Below, piece after piece: positions 1 through 7,837 of a stretch of DNA of 34,312 bases. Below the pieces are notes generated by a model, which was given only the letters and a program-made list of their open reading frames with translations, made no database searches and was not told the DNA's origin. Origin of the DNA: JBHHYS01 sp046757645 (GTDB lineage: Bacteria; Acidobacteriota; Terriglobia; Acidiferrales; 2-02-FULL-67-57); contig JBHHYS010000016.1 in assembly GCA_046757645.1 (NCBI GenBank), positions 1-34,312 on the forward strand, written 5' to 3'. A program made the translations under genes and the position numbers. How positions within the stretch are numbered: the first letter of the stretch is position 1; each line of letters opens with the position of its first letter.

Positions 1-636
1 CAGGGCGACGATAAGGACGGCCAGGGCGCCGTACTGCACCAGCACCATCCGCCGCTCCGTCGCCGCGCCGGCAAAGAATCTCCGCAGCGCCTGGGCCAAC
101 CCGAAGGGCACCACCACATAGAGCAGGAAAGCGCGCCCCACGAAGCTCAGCTCCACGGGCACCAGCGTCCGGGTGAAGAGGTAGAGATAGCCCGGCAGCA
201 AGGCCAACTGCAAAATCAGGTTCCAGGGCAGCAAGGCCAGATTCAGCCGCAGGTCGCCCCGGGCCAGCGCCGTAAACACCAGGTACCAGTCGGTGCAGGG
301 CGTCACCAGCACCAGCATCAACCCCAGCCGCAGCGCGGGCACGTCCCGCAGAAACGTCCATCCCAAGCCGTAGGCCACCAGCGGGGTCAGCAAAAAGTTC
401 ACCGCCAGCGCCACCCGGAAGTAGCGCCGATGGCCGAAGGCGGCCCGCAAGCCCGCCAGGGGCACGCGGTAGAAAACGGCAAACAGAACCAGGAGCAGCG
501 CGGGGGGGATGGCCTGCTCGGCCCGCTCGGCCAGCGGCGGCGCTCCCCGGGCCAACCCCAGCCCCAACGCCACCGCCGCCAGCAGCAGCGCCGGCTCGAG
601 CCGTTCCACCCAGCTCAGGCGGGTGTCCGGGTTCAT
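1..636 (-). CDS. ACR3/bile-acid-symporter family permease, probable arsenite efflux (3' end cut by window edge)
   Basis: The reading frame starts at ATG 636 and runs 212 codons to the window edge with no stop, so the C-terminus is missing. The translation is strongly hydrophobic with about six membrane spans visible. Residues near 115 read TPCTDWYLVFT, the cysteine-containing signature of the arsenical-resistance branch of the bile acid:sodium symporter superfamily. In ACR3 proteins this cysteine takes part in As(III) extrusion at the inner membrane. The gene begins 13 bases after the glycosyltransferase stop, so the two are probably co-transcribed. No arsR or arsC is visible, so the arsenite role rests on the motif alone; another organic anion is possible. 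Confidence 0.72.
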   Translation of the reverse strand, partial: MNPDTRLSWVERLEPALLLAAVALGLGLARGAPPLAERAEQAIPPALLLVLFAVFYRVPLAGLRAAFGHRRYFRVALAVNFLLTPLVAYGLGWTFLRDVPALRLGLMLVLVTPCTDWYLVFTALARGDLRLNLALLPWNLILQLALLPGYLYLFTRTLVPVELSFVGRAFLLYVVVPFGLAQALRRFFAGAATERRMVLVQYGALAVLIVAL

Positions 637-649
637 TCGTCGGACTCCT

Positions 650-1861
650 TCATCCGGGGTTTGTTTCCGCGACGATGCGCGTCTTCCAGGGCGAGCGCAA
701 CTCGTAGGTCACCCCGCGCCAGGTGAGCCGCCGGGTGAAAGCCGAGAGGAGGAAATTCAGCGCCATCAGCCACGGTACCAGAGCCGCTTGCAGCGTGGGG
801 CTCCACCAGGTGCGCTGCAACTCCTCGCGGTGCTCGGGCAGGAGCAACAGCACCGCCTGCAGCCGATAGCCCCCCTTGGCCACGGAAAGCGCCGCAATCG
901 CCAGCAGCGCGGAGACCACCGCGACGCTCAGCGGCCAGGACACGGGTAGAGACCAAGCGGCAACGGCCAACCCATAAAGAAAGACGCCGCAGTAAAAAAC
1001 GTGAATCCCAATCGCCGGCCACCACAGCCGGGGCTCATAGACCCGGGTGAGGATGATCTGTCGCGTGGTCCATTCCAGCAGCCGGCGCCAGGTGGTGGGA
1101 TGGTGCGTGGCCACCAAACACTGCGGCACGAAGACAATGCCCCGCCCGGCGTCGCGCAAGGCACGCGTCAACATATAGTCGTCACTGACGCAGCCCCCCC
1201 AGTAGCGCGGGGCGTCAATCTCATAGAAGGTGCGGCGACGAATCGCCGTGCCCCCGCCCCAGCAGAAATTCCGCTTCCATTCCCCCATATAGGTCACCGC
1301 CGGGGCGTTCCACGCCGCCTGCAACCCGGAAAGAAAATCGCCATCGGGGACGTACCAGCGGAAGGTGCTGGCCGCGCCCAGCTCGGGGTCCTGGAGGTGC
1401 GCCACCAGGGTGCGCACCCAGTCCGGCGCCGGCCGCCCGTCGGAGTCGGCAAAGACAAAGACTTGGCTCTCAGGCCGCGCCGCCGCCACCCCGGCCAGCA
1501 GGTTGTTCACTTTCTCGCCCCGGCCCACCGGGCGTCCCGCGACGATCACGCGCACCCCGACTTCGTCGGGGCTCTCAGCCGCCAGGCGCTCGCACACGAC
1601 GCGGGCCGGATCGGAGGCAGCGGCCACGACGAAAATCACTTCCAGGTCGGAAAGGTCTTGCTCGATCAGCGCCCGCAGGTTGGCTTCCAGCTCCGCATCG
1701 AGCCCCTTACAAGGACAAATCAGCGTGGTCGGGGGGGCGTAGTCGGGCACGGGTTGGCGAATCCGCCGGCGCACGAAGGCCAGAAAGCGCGGGCCGTCCT
1801 GCAGCGCGATCAAGCTCTGCACGGCCAGCAACACCGCCAGTATGAAGAAGAGTGTGAGCAT
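650..1861 (-). CDS. Membrane-anchored family 2/21 glycosyltransferase (ceramide glucosyltransferase-like)
   Basis: 403 residues starting at ATG 1861. An N-terminal membrane anchor (about 1-20) is followed by a GT-A domain: CPCKGLD near residue 50, the nucleotide-sugar DxD-type motif FADSDGRP near 140, VSDDYMLT near 227 (catalytic acidic pair) and a W-TTRQ-type acceptor motif near 265. Several C-terminal membrane spans follow. This order is that of ceramide glucosyltransferase and the hopanoid-associated HpnI group, which transfer a sugar from a nucleotide donor to a lipid. No other hopanoid gene is nearby, so I do not assign hpnI. It lies 76 bases downstream of the SLC13 gene and 13 bases upstream of the permease at the window edge, suggesting one transcript. 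Confidence 0.82.
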   Translation of the reverse strand: MLTLFFILAVLLAVQSLIALQDGPRFLAFVRRRIRQPVPDYAPPTTLICPCKGLDAELEANLRALIEQDLSDLEVIFVVAAASDPARVVCERLAAESPDEVGVRVIVAGRPVGRGEKVNNLLAGVAAARPESQVFVFADSDGRPAPDWVRTLVAHLQDPELGAASTFRWYVPDGDFLSGLQAAWNAPAVTYMGEWKRNFCWGGGTAIRRRTFYEIDAPRYWGGCVSDDYMLTRALRDAGRGIVFVPQCLVATHHPTTWRRLLEWTTRQIILTRVYEPRLWWPAIGIHVFYCGVFLYGLAVAAWSLPVSWPLSVAVVSALLAIAALSVAKGGYRLQAVLLLLPEHREELQRTWWSPTLQAALVPWLMALNFLLSAFTRRLTWRGVTYELRSPWKTRIVAETNPG

Positions 1862-1937
1862 AAAGGCTGGAGTCTATCCGCGCACCTTCGCGGTTGACAA
1901 CGCCTAACCGAACTCTCCGGCTGGGCTTGCCTCGTCC

Positions 1938-3470
1938 TTAGATGAAACCCAGCAGCGGGGCGAGCGCGCGCAGCAACAGCAGGATCACTCCGAAACCCAG
2001 CAGGTCGAACAGGAGTCCGGCGCGCATCATCTGGAGCAGGGAGACCCGCCCGGAGCCATAAACGATGGCGTTCGGCGGCGTGGACACCGGCAGTATGAAT
2101 GCCAGGCTCGCCCCCAGGGTGGCCCCCAGCGCCGGCGGCAGCGGCGAGACCCCGGCGGCCCCGGCTACGGCAATCGTCACCGGCACCACCATGCTGGCCG
2201 AGGCCGTGTTCGAGGTGGTTTCGGTAATCAGGATGGCGAGGAAGGTGGCCACCGCGGTGAGGGTCCACAGGCTGGGCTCGCCGCCCGTCCCCAATAAGCC
2301 CTGCGCCAGGCGCTCGGCCAGTCCGGTGGAGTACATCAGACTGCCCAGACTCAGCCCGCCGCCGAAGAGCAGTATGGTCCCCCAATCAATCTGCACAGCG
2401 TCCTTCCAGAGCAGCGCACCGCGCGGCCGCTTCCAACTTACCGGGAGCAGAAACAGCAGGGAGGCGCCGAGCAGCGCCGCCACCCCCTCGTGCAGGTGGG
2501 CGCTGACCGCCCGGTCGAGGGGGTCGTCGGCCCCCCGCAGCAGAGCCAGCACACCCGGGGTCACCCAGAGAACCACCGCGGTCAGGAAGGCCACCAGCGT
2601 ATACGTCTGCGCCCGACTCCAGGGAGCGATACCCTGGCGAATCTCCGCCACGGCCGCCGATAACCCCTCGAGTTTGTGCGGCGGGGCCGGATGCAGCAGC
2701 CGCAGCAGTAGCACCAGCAGCCCAAACAGCACCAGCGAGAGCGGCAGCCCCAACAACATCCACTGAAAGAACGGAATCCGCTGGCCGGCCAAGTTCTCCA
2801 TCATCCCCAGACCGATCAGGTTCGGGGGCGTGCCCACAGGAGTGGCGATGCCGCCCACCGAGGCGGCGTAGGCGGTCATCAGCATCAACCCGGTGGCGTA
2901 GCGCCGCCCGCCACCCTGCAAGTGCGGCCCGCCCTCGACGAACAAGCGCTCCAGGGCGTCGCTGATGCCGACCACGATAGGGAACAGGATGGCGACGGTG
3001 GCGGTGTTGCTGATCCACATGGAGAGCAGCAGCGCGGTGGCGCCCACCGCCAGCCGGATGCGGCCGGGGGAATTCCCGACGAACCGCGAACCCAGCACAC
3101 CCAGGGCCACCCGGCGGTCGAGCCCGTTCACCGCCATCGCCCGCGCCAACAGAAAGCTCCCCAGAAACACGAAGATGATGGGGTTCGCGAAGGGACCGAA
3201 CACGCTGCGCGCGTCCGCCACACCCACGAGCGCACACAGCGCCGGCCCCAGCAGGGCAGTGACCGGGATGGGCAACACCTCGGTGACCCAGAAAACGATC
3301 ACCAGCACCAAGACGGCTGCCAGCCGCCGCTGCTCCACCGGAAGTCCCGCCGCCGTCGCGTACACCCCGAGCGCGGCCAGCGGCCCGGCGAATAATCCCA
3401 ACCGCCTCCGCCAGCGCTCGAAGCGTTCTTCGAGCCGCGCAATCCGCTCCGCTTTGTTGTTCTTGGTCAT
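1938..3470 (-). CDS. SLC13/DASS family anion or dicarboxylate:sodium symporter
   Basis: 510 residues starting at ATG 3470. The frame is open further upstream, but the hydrophilic basic start (MTKNNKAERIARLEERF) followed by the first membrane helix is where this family begins, and upstream sequence belongs to another gene on the same strand. Two SNT signatures are present: WISNTATVAILFP near residue 150 and TETTSNTASAS near 418. These coordinate sodium and substrate in the divalent anion:sodium symporters. The family hallmark LPVSTPPNAIVYGSG lies near 465. It takes up dicarboxylates, citrate, sulfate or similar anions across the inner membrane; substrate is not predictable here. It is 29 bases downstream of the hypothetical gene at 3500-4045. 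Confidence 0.9.
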   Translation of the reverse strand: MTKNNKAERIARLEERFERWRRRLGLFAGPLAALGVYATAAGLPVEQRRLAAVLVLVIVFWVTEVLPIPVTALLGPALCALVGVADARSVFGPFANPIIFVFLGSFLLARAMAVNGLDRRVALGVLGSRFVGNSPGRIRLAVGATALLLSMWISNTATVAILFPIVVGISDALERLFVEGGPHLQGGGRRYATGLMLMTAYAASVGGIATPVGTPPNLIGLGMMENLAGQRIPFFQWMLLGLPLSLVLFGLLVLLLRLLHPAPPHKLEGLSAAVAEIRQGIAPWSRAQTYTLVAFLTAVVLWVTPGVLALLRGADDPLDRAVSAHLHEGVAALLGASLLFLLPVSWKRPRGALLWKDAVQIDWGTILLFGGGLSLGSLMYSTGLAERLAQGLLGTGGEPSLWTLTAVATFLAILITETTSNTASASMVVPVTIAVAGAAGVSPLPPALGATLGASLAFILPVSTPPNAIVYGSGRVSLLQMMRAGLLFDLLGFGVILLLLRALAPLLGFI

Positions 3471-3499
3471 GCCGGCGTGACCGCGACGAGGTAAGCTAG

Positions 3500-4045
3500 T
3501 TAGGAACGAGCGAAGACGCGGGTCACCACCTGGGCGGCGACGTTGTCCAGCGCCTGGAAGAATTTGCGGCCGGCGTGCTCGGCCTTGTCCTTCATCGGGG
3601 GCAGCGGGTCGAGCAGCGGCGCCACCCGCTCGCTGAAGCGCGCCTGGCGCTCGGCCGGGTCGCGATAGTAGTCCGCCAGGCGGGCGAGCTCCGCGGCCGC
3701 CGATGGCGGGCGGTTCAACTGAGCCGCCAGTGCCGGCCAGAAAGTTTCCTCGAAGCGCCGAGCGGCCCCCGCGTCTTGCAGGCGCAACGGCCCCAGCTTG
3801 AAGTGATGAAATTGCCCGCCGCACTTCTCGACCACCAGCCAGCCCAGAAGCAGGAGCGCTTCGCGGCCGAGCTGGTTCGAGCGCTGGCGAAATTGTTCGG
3901 GAGGATTCTTCAGTTGCCGACGGTCGAAACCCATCACGTAGGAGTCGATGAAGCGAGGGATCAACCGCTCGCCCTCGAGATGCGCGTACACACGGTGGGC
4001 TGCCCGCTGCGCCAGTTTCTCCACCTGCCGGGCTGCCACTCCCAT
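3500..4045 (-). CDS. Conserved-looking hypothetical protein, 181 aa
   Basis: I do not recognise a family. The protein is soluble, alpha-helical looking and rich in Arg, Ala and aromatic residues, with no signal peptide or membrane span. Notable segments are a tryptophan-containing LLLLGWLVVEKCGGQFHHF near residue 85 and DYYRDPAERQARFSERV near 125. The annotated ATG 4045 has a GGAGG almost touching it; the GTG two codons inside (4039) sits about seven bases from that site and may be the true start. It is the first gene of the probable minus-strand operon leading into the SLC13 permease. Reading-frame length and absence of competing frames make it a real gene, but function is unknown. Confidence 0.62.
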   Translation of the reverse strand: MGVAARQVEKLAQRAAHRVYAHLEGERLIPRFIDSYVMGFDRRQLKNPPEQFRQRSNQLGREALLLLGWLVVEKCGGQFHHFKLGPLRLQDAGAARRFEETFWPALAAQLNRPPSAAAELARLADYYRDPAERQARFSERVAPLLDPLPPMKDKAEHAGRKFFQALDNVAAQVVTRVFARS

Positions 4046-4269
4046 CCCTCCGCCACTCTAGTCTCGCCACTGCAGGATGGCAACGGAAAAGGAACCCGGC
4101 TGTGCCCGGTCGGGGGTGCCGGCTGCGGTCCGGGGGGTGTGCACGCAAAGGCTGGTGCGCAGCAGGATGACGACAACGCTGACGAGCAGTCTCCATCTTT
4201 CCTTGGCCGCCCGCAGGTTAAATCGCGTATACTTTGGGTATTCTGGCCTGTCAGGGCAGGTGGGGTCGG
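4046..4269. promoter_or_regulatory. Divergent intergenic region between hypothetical gene and HD-GYP gene
   Basis: 224 bases separate the two divergently transcribed genes and must hold both promoters. A TATACT at about 4226-4231 is a possible -10 for the plus-strand gene, with a weak TTGGCC about 19 bases upstream. No convincing riboswitch fold was found. Confidence 0.35.
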
Positions 4270-6186
4270 ATGGACAGCCAAGTTTTCTACTTCAGCGACT
4301 CTCCGGTCGCTCCCCGAGCCGCAACCCTGCCCGAGCGTTTCATCCCCCGAGCGGTGACCCGCGGCAAACTGCCCCGCGAGCTGGCGCACGCGGCAGTGGT
4401 TTGGCTGGCCGACCTGAATCGCGACGCCCAGGACCTGGGACGGCTGGCGCGGCGCAACCCGCGCCTGCGCATCGTTTACTTCGCCAAGCCCAGCCCCGCG
4501 GCGGGCGACCGCGACCCGCGCGCTTTCGCCTACCTGCCCCCTCGACCCCAACCGGCCCTGCTGGCGCATATCCTCACCAGCGCCTTCGAGAACATCGAGC
4601 TGGCGGAGCGCCTCGCCCGAGCCGAGTCGGAACTCGCCCGCAGCGACCGGGACATTGCCGAACTCAATCGCATCGGCGTGGCTCTCTCTTCGGAGAAGGA
4701 CACCCAGCGGCTCCTGGAATTGATCCTGCAGGCCAGCCGGGAAATCACCTCCTCGGACGCCGGCTCGCTCTACTTGGTGGAGGAGACCTCGGATACCGCG
4801 AAACGCCTGCGGTTCAAGTTGACCCAGAACGACAGTGTCGAGGTGAGCTTTACGGAGTTCACCATGCCCATTGACCGGCGCAGCATTGCCGGCTACGTGG
4901 CCGACACCGGCGAGCTGCTCCACCTGGAAGATGTCTACGCGCTGCGCCCGGGCTCGCCCTTCGAGTTCAACCGCCGCTTCGATGCGGAGATCGGCTACCG
5001 CAGCAAGTCCATGCTGACCCTCCCCCTGAAGAACCCGAAGGGAAAGGTTCTGGGCGTGCTGCAATTGATCAACTGCAAGCGCAACCGCAAAACCAAACTC
5101 ACCTCCCCCGCGACGGTTGACCGCGAGGTCATCCCCTATCAGCCCCGCCAGCGGGAACTAGCGGCTTCGCTGGCCTCGCAGGCGGCGGTGGCCTACGAGA
5201 ACGCCGTCCTCTACGAGAACATCGAGACCCTGTTCGAAGGCTTCGTGAAGGCGGCGGTGACCGCCATCGAGCAGCGCGACCCCACCACCTCCGGCCATTC
5301 CTTCCGCGTCTCTCGCCTGACCTGCGGTTTGGCGGAGACGGTGGACAACGTTGCCACCGGCCCCTACGCCGAGCTGCACTTCGCCCACGACCAGATGAGG
5401 GAGATCCGCTACGCCGCGCTGCTGCACGACTTCGGCAAGGTGGGGGTGCGCGAAGAGGTTCTGGTCAAGGCGAAGAAGCTCTACCCGCACCAGCTCGAAA
5501 TCATTCGCCAGCGCTTCGACTACATTCGCAAGGCGCTGGAGGCCGACTACTGGCAGCGCCGGCTGGAAGGGGTCGAGCGCGGCCAGTCCGCCGAGAGTCT
5601 GCGGCGGCTCGAGGCCGACTACCGACTGCGCCTAGCCGAGATCGAAGACTATCTGCAGTTTGTCCTGCAAGCGAACGAGCCCACCGTCTTGCCCGCGGGC
5701 CCGTTCGACAAGTTGCTGGAAATGGCCAAACGCACCTACGCGGATGCCCGGGGCGTGGAGCGCACCTACATCACCCCCGAGGAAATCCGCTTTCTCTCCA
5801 TCCCCAAAGGCAGCCTCGACCCCGAGGAGCGGCAGCAGATCGAATCCCACGTCATCCACACCTTCAACTTCCTCGCCCAAATTCCCTGGACGCGGGAATT
5901 CAAGCACATTCCCCTCATCGCCCGCGCCCACCACGAGAAGCTCGACGGCTCCGGCTACCCCTACAAACTCCAGCAGCCGCAAATCCCGCCCCAGACCAAG
6001 ATCATGACCATCTCCGACATGTTCGACGCCCTCTCGGCCGCGGACCGCCCTTACAAGAAGGCAGTGTCGATGGAGCGGGCCCTGGACATCCTGGCCGAGT
6101 GCGTTAGGCAGGGCCAACTCGACCCTGTCCTCTTCGAACTCTTCGTGGAGGCCAAGATCTACCAGCTCACCGCCAAACGCCCATAG
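4270..6186 (+). CDS. Pseudo-receiver / GAF / HD-GYP protein, candidate c-di-GMP phosphodiesterase
   Basis: 638 residues from ATG 4270, chosen over ATG 4234 because a purine-rich stretch precedes it. Residues 1-115 look like a receiver fold without a clear phosphoacceptor Asp (strands VVWLADL and LRIVYFAKP). A coiled-coil segment (about 115-150) leads into a GAF domain (about 140-320). The HD-GYP domain has HSFRVS near 340, LLHDFGKVGV with the HD pair at 386-387, and HHEKLDGSGYP with GYP at 562-564. HD-GYP enzymes hydrolyse c-di-GMP. In the usual domain HD and GYP lie roughly 60-65 residues apart; here it is 176, so a helical insert of about 110 residues (roughly 405-515) splits the domain. 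The catalytic residues themselves are intact. It is followed by rmuC 49 bases downstream. Confidence 0.86.
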   Translation: MDSQVFYFSDSPVAPRAATLPERFIPRAVTRGKLPRELAHAAVVWLADLNRDAQDLGRLARRNPRLRIVYFAKPSPAAGDRDPRAFAYLPPRPQPALLAHILTSAFENIELAERLARAESELARSDRDIAELNRIGVALSSEKDTQRLLELILQASREITSSDAGSLYLVEETSDTAKRLRFKLTQNDSVEVSFTEFTMPIDRRSIAGYVADTGELLHLEDVYALRPGSPFEFNRRFDAEIGYRSKSMLTLPLKNPKGKVLGVLQLINCKRNRKTKLTSPATVDREVIPYQPRQRELAASLASQAAVAYENAVLYENIETLFEGFVKAAVTAIEQRDPTTSGHSFRVSRLTCGLAETVDNVATGPYAELHFAHDQMREIRYAALLHDFGKVGVREEVLVKAKKLYPHQLEIIRQRFDYIRKALEADYWQRRLEGVERGQSAESLRRLEADYRLRLAEIEDYLQFVLQANEPTVLPAGPFDKLLEMAKRTYADARGVERTYITPEEIRFLSIPKGSLDPEERQQIESHVIHTFNFLAQIPWTREFKHIPLIARAHHEKLDGSGYPYKLQQPQIPPQTKIMTISDMFDALSAADRPYKKAVSMERALDILAECVRQGQLDPVLFELFVEAKIYQLTAKRP

Positions 6187-6211
6187 GGCGCCACCCCGCC
6201 CCCCATCCCGG

Positions 6212-6231
6212 GGCCGTGCTACAATACGGCC
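6212..6231 (+). promoter_or_regulatory. Inverted repeat enclosing a -10-like TACAAT upstream of rmuC
   Basis: GGCCGT (6212-6217) and ACGGCC (6226-6231) form a perfect 6-base inverted repeat around GCTACAAT. TACAAT (6220-6225) matches a -10 box, and transcription would start only a few bases before the GTG start of rmuC. It may be a promoter with an operator across it, or a small hairpin. No good -35 box is visible. Confidence 0.35.
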
Positions 6232-6235
6232 TGAC

Positions 6236-7294
6236 GTGGATCTCGAAACCATCCTCCTGGTCCTTCTCCTAGCGGGTCTCATCGTCGTCGCCTACCTGGT
6301 GGGAACTCGGCGGCCAGCCGCGCCTGCCCCCGCGCTTGACCCCCGGATTGAAGACGCAATCAAGTCCTTGCCCGGGCTTCGCGACGAACTGGGCGGACTC
6401 AAAGAGAATGTGGCCAAGCTGCCCTCCGCGGCCGAGATTCAAGGCCTGAAGGAGCGCCTGGAAGGGGTAGAAGGCCGCGTACCCACGGATCTCTCCGGCA
6501 GCGTGGACCGGTTGAAAGAAACCCTGACTCAGATCGAGACCGAATTCAGGGCACGGAAAGAGCTGGAGGAGCGGAACCGAAGCGCGATTCAAAAGATCGA
6601 AGCCGTGCTGGTGGGCGCTCAGTCCCGGGGGGCGGCCGGTGAGGTAGTGCTGGCGGAAGCGTTTGCTCAGTTTCCGCCGGAGATGGCCGACACGCAGTTC
6701 AAGGTAAACGGCAAGCTGGTCGAATTTGCCCTGGTGCTTCCAAACAAGAAGCGCCTCGCCATTGACTCCAAGTGGCCGGCGGTAAAGGAATTAGAACAAT
6801 ATTCCAATGCCACCGAATCAAAAGAGCGGGAAGAACTGCTGGCCAAGATCGAAAAGGCGGTGAGCAAGAAGGTCGACGAGGTCACCAAGTATATTGACCC
6901 GGCCAGCACGATGAATCTGGCGATCGCCGCTGTGCCCGACGCGGCTTACTTCGCCTGCCGCACCGCCCACATTGATGCTTATCGGCAGCGGGTGCTGCTC
7001 ATGCCTTACAGCCTCACCATTCCCTTCCTCCTCGCCCTCTACAACCTGCACCTGCAGTTGGCCCGCTCGGTGGACGTGGAAAACTTGAACGCCTACCTGT
7101 CGCAAGTGGAGACCTACTTGGACCAGTTCGAGGAGAAGCTGGATAACTCGGTGGAGCGCGGAGCCACCATGGTGCTGAATGCCTACCAAGAGTTGCGGCA
7201 ACGAATCGGCCAGATGCGGGGAACGCTGGCCGCGCTGCAACAGTTGCCCACGGAATCTCTCGCCGACAAGCAGCAAAGCCTCCTGAAGGAATAA
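6236..7294 (+). CDS. rmuC: DNA recombination protein RmuC homologue
   Basis: 352 residues from GTG 6236. An N-terminal membrane anchor (about residues 5-23, LETILLVLLLAGLIVVAYLV) is followed by a predicted coiled coil (about 35-125) and the RmuC nuclease-like domain (about 130-320). The domain contains the family block SRGAAGEVVLAEAF followed by FKVNGKLVEFALVLPNKKR and LAIDSKWP. RmuC proteins limit recombination between inverted repeats in E. coli and belong to the restriction-endonuclease-like fold. The protein is shorter than the 475-residue E. coli form, as in many other phyla. GTG is accepted because translation from it yields the expected anchor helix, and no earlier start fits. A TACAAT box sits immediately upstream. 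Confidence 0.9.
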   Translation: MDLETILLVLLLAGLIVVAYLVGTRRPAAPAPALDPRIEDAIKSLPGLRDELGGLKENVAKLPSAAEIQGLKERLEGVEGRVPTDLSGSVDRLKETLTQIETEFRARKELEERNRSAIQKIEAVLVGAQSRGAAGEVVLAEAFAQFPPEMADTQFKVNGKLVEFALVLPNKKRLAIDSKWPAVKELEQYSNATESKEREELLAKIEKAVSKKVDEVTKYIDPASTMNLAIAAVPDAAYFACRTAHIDAYRQRVLLMPYSLTIPFLLALYNLHLQLARSVDVENLNAYLSQVETYLDQFEEKLDNSVERGATMVLNAYQELRQRIGQMRGTLAALQQLPTESLADKQQSLLKE

Positions 7295-7327
7295 CGCCCA
7301 CCGCTCACAACATAAAGTATCCGCTCG

Positions 7328-7346
7328 AGCCGGTTGCCCACCGGCT
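7328..7346. terminator. Hairpin between convergent rmuC and DUF427 genes
   Basis: AGCCGGT and ACCGGCT pair perfectly (7 bp, 5-base loop) 33 bases after the rmuC stop. No T-run follows, so it may be a weak or Rho-assisted terminator. The rest of the gap (7347-7465) carries an 11-base direct repeat, CTCTGGTGGGA, at 7407-7417 and 7438-7448, and a T-rich stretch near 7431-7440. Confidence 0.4.
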
Positions 7347-7465
7347 GCCGATACCCCCAGCAGGGCATTCCGCGCCGAGGGCGATGAAATTCCGGAGGAC
7401 TCTCTCCTCTGGTGGGAGCCCTCCCGGGGCCTTTCTTCTCTGGTGGGATGAGCGATTGGGTCGGC

Positions 7466-7750
7466 CTAGGGCTCGACGCGCACGCCCTTCCAGAAAGCGA
7501 TGTGATCCTTGATGTGCCCCGCGGCGTTCTTGGGGTCAGGATAGTACCAGGCGGCATTCGGGTTGGACTTTCCGTTGACCTCGATGTGATAGTAGTGGGC
7601 CACGCCTTTCCAAGCGCAGCGGGTGGTCTTCTCGCTGGGCTTAAAGTAGTCCTGCTTGATGGTCTCCGGCGGGAAATAGTGGTTTCCCTCCACCATTACA
7701 CAGGCGTCGCTTTCCGCCAGCACAACCCCTTCCCAGATCGCCTTGGACAT
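7466..7750 (-). CDS. DUF427 family protein
   Basis: 94 residues starting at ATG 7750, preceded on its strand by GGAGGA about 11 bases away. The whole sequence fits the DUF427 fold: AIWEGVVLAESD at the start, VEGNHYFPPETI near 20, KTTRCAWKGVAHYYHIEV near 42, AAWYYPDPKNAAGHIKDHIAFW at the end. DUF427 proteins are small soluble beta-rich proteins of unknown biochemical role. The gene lies 87 bases downstream of egtD on the same strand and could be read through from the egt genes, or use its own AT-rich promoter region (7751-7837). Nothing here fixes a function. Confidence 0.88.
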   Translation of the reverse strand: MSKAIWEGVVLAESDACVMVEGNHYFPPETIKQDYFKPSEKTTRCAWKGVAHYYHIEVNGKSNPNAAWYYPDPKNAAGHIKDHIAFWKGVRVEP

Positions 7751-7837
7751 TTTGCTCTTCTCCTCCGTTTCCTAAGAAAACACCAAGGAAGGAATTTTAT
7801 CTGAAGCGTGCCCGCGGCGCAAACCCGGCTCGAACCC

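Noticed and set aside
1001..1897. Long plus-strand open frame opposite the glycosyltransferase
   Set aside because: High-GC shadow of the GT2/GT21 gene; no domain-like sequence.
4130..4180. GCACGCAAAGGC resembling part of a c-di-GMP-I riboswitch
   Set aside because: The remaining conserved elements and paired stems of that riboswitch are absent, and the strand context does not fit.
3471..4196. Upstream extension of the SLC13 reading frame
   Set aside because: It overlaps the hypothetical gene at 3500-4045 and has low-complexity composition; the family start is at 3470.
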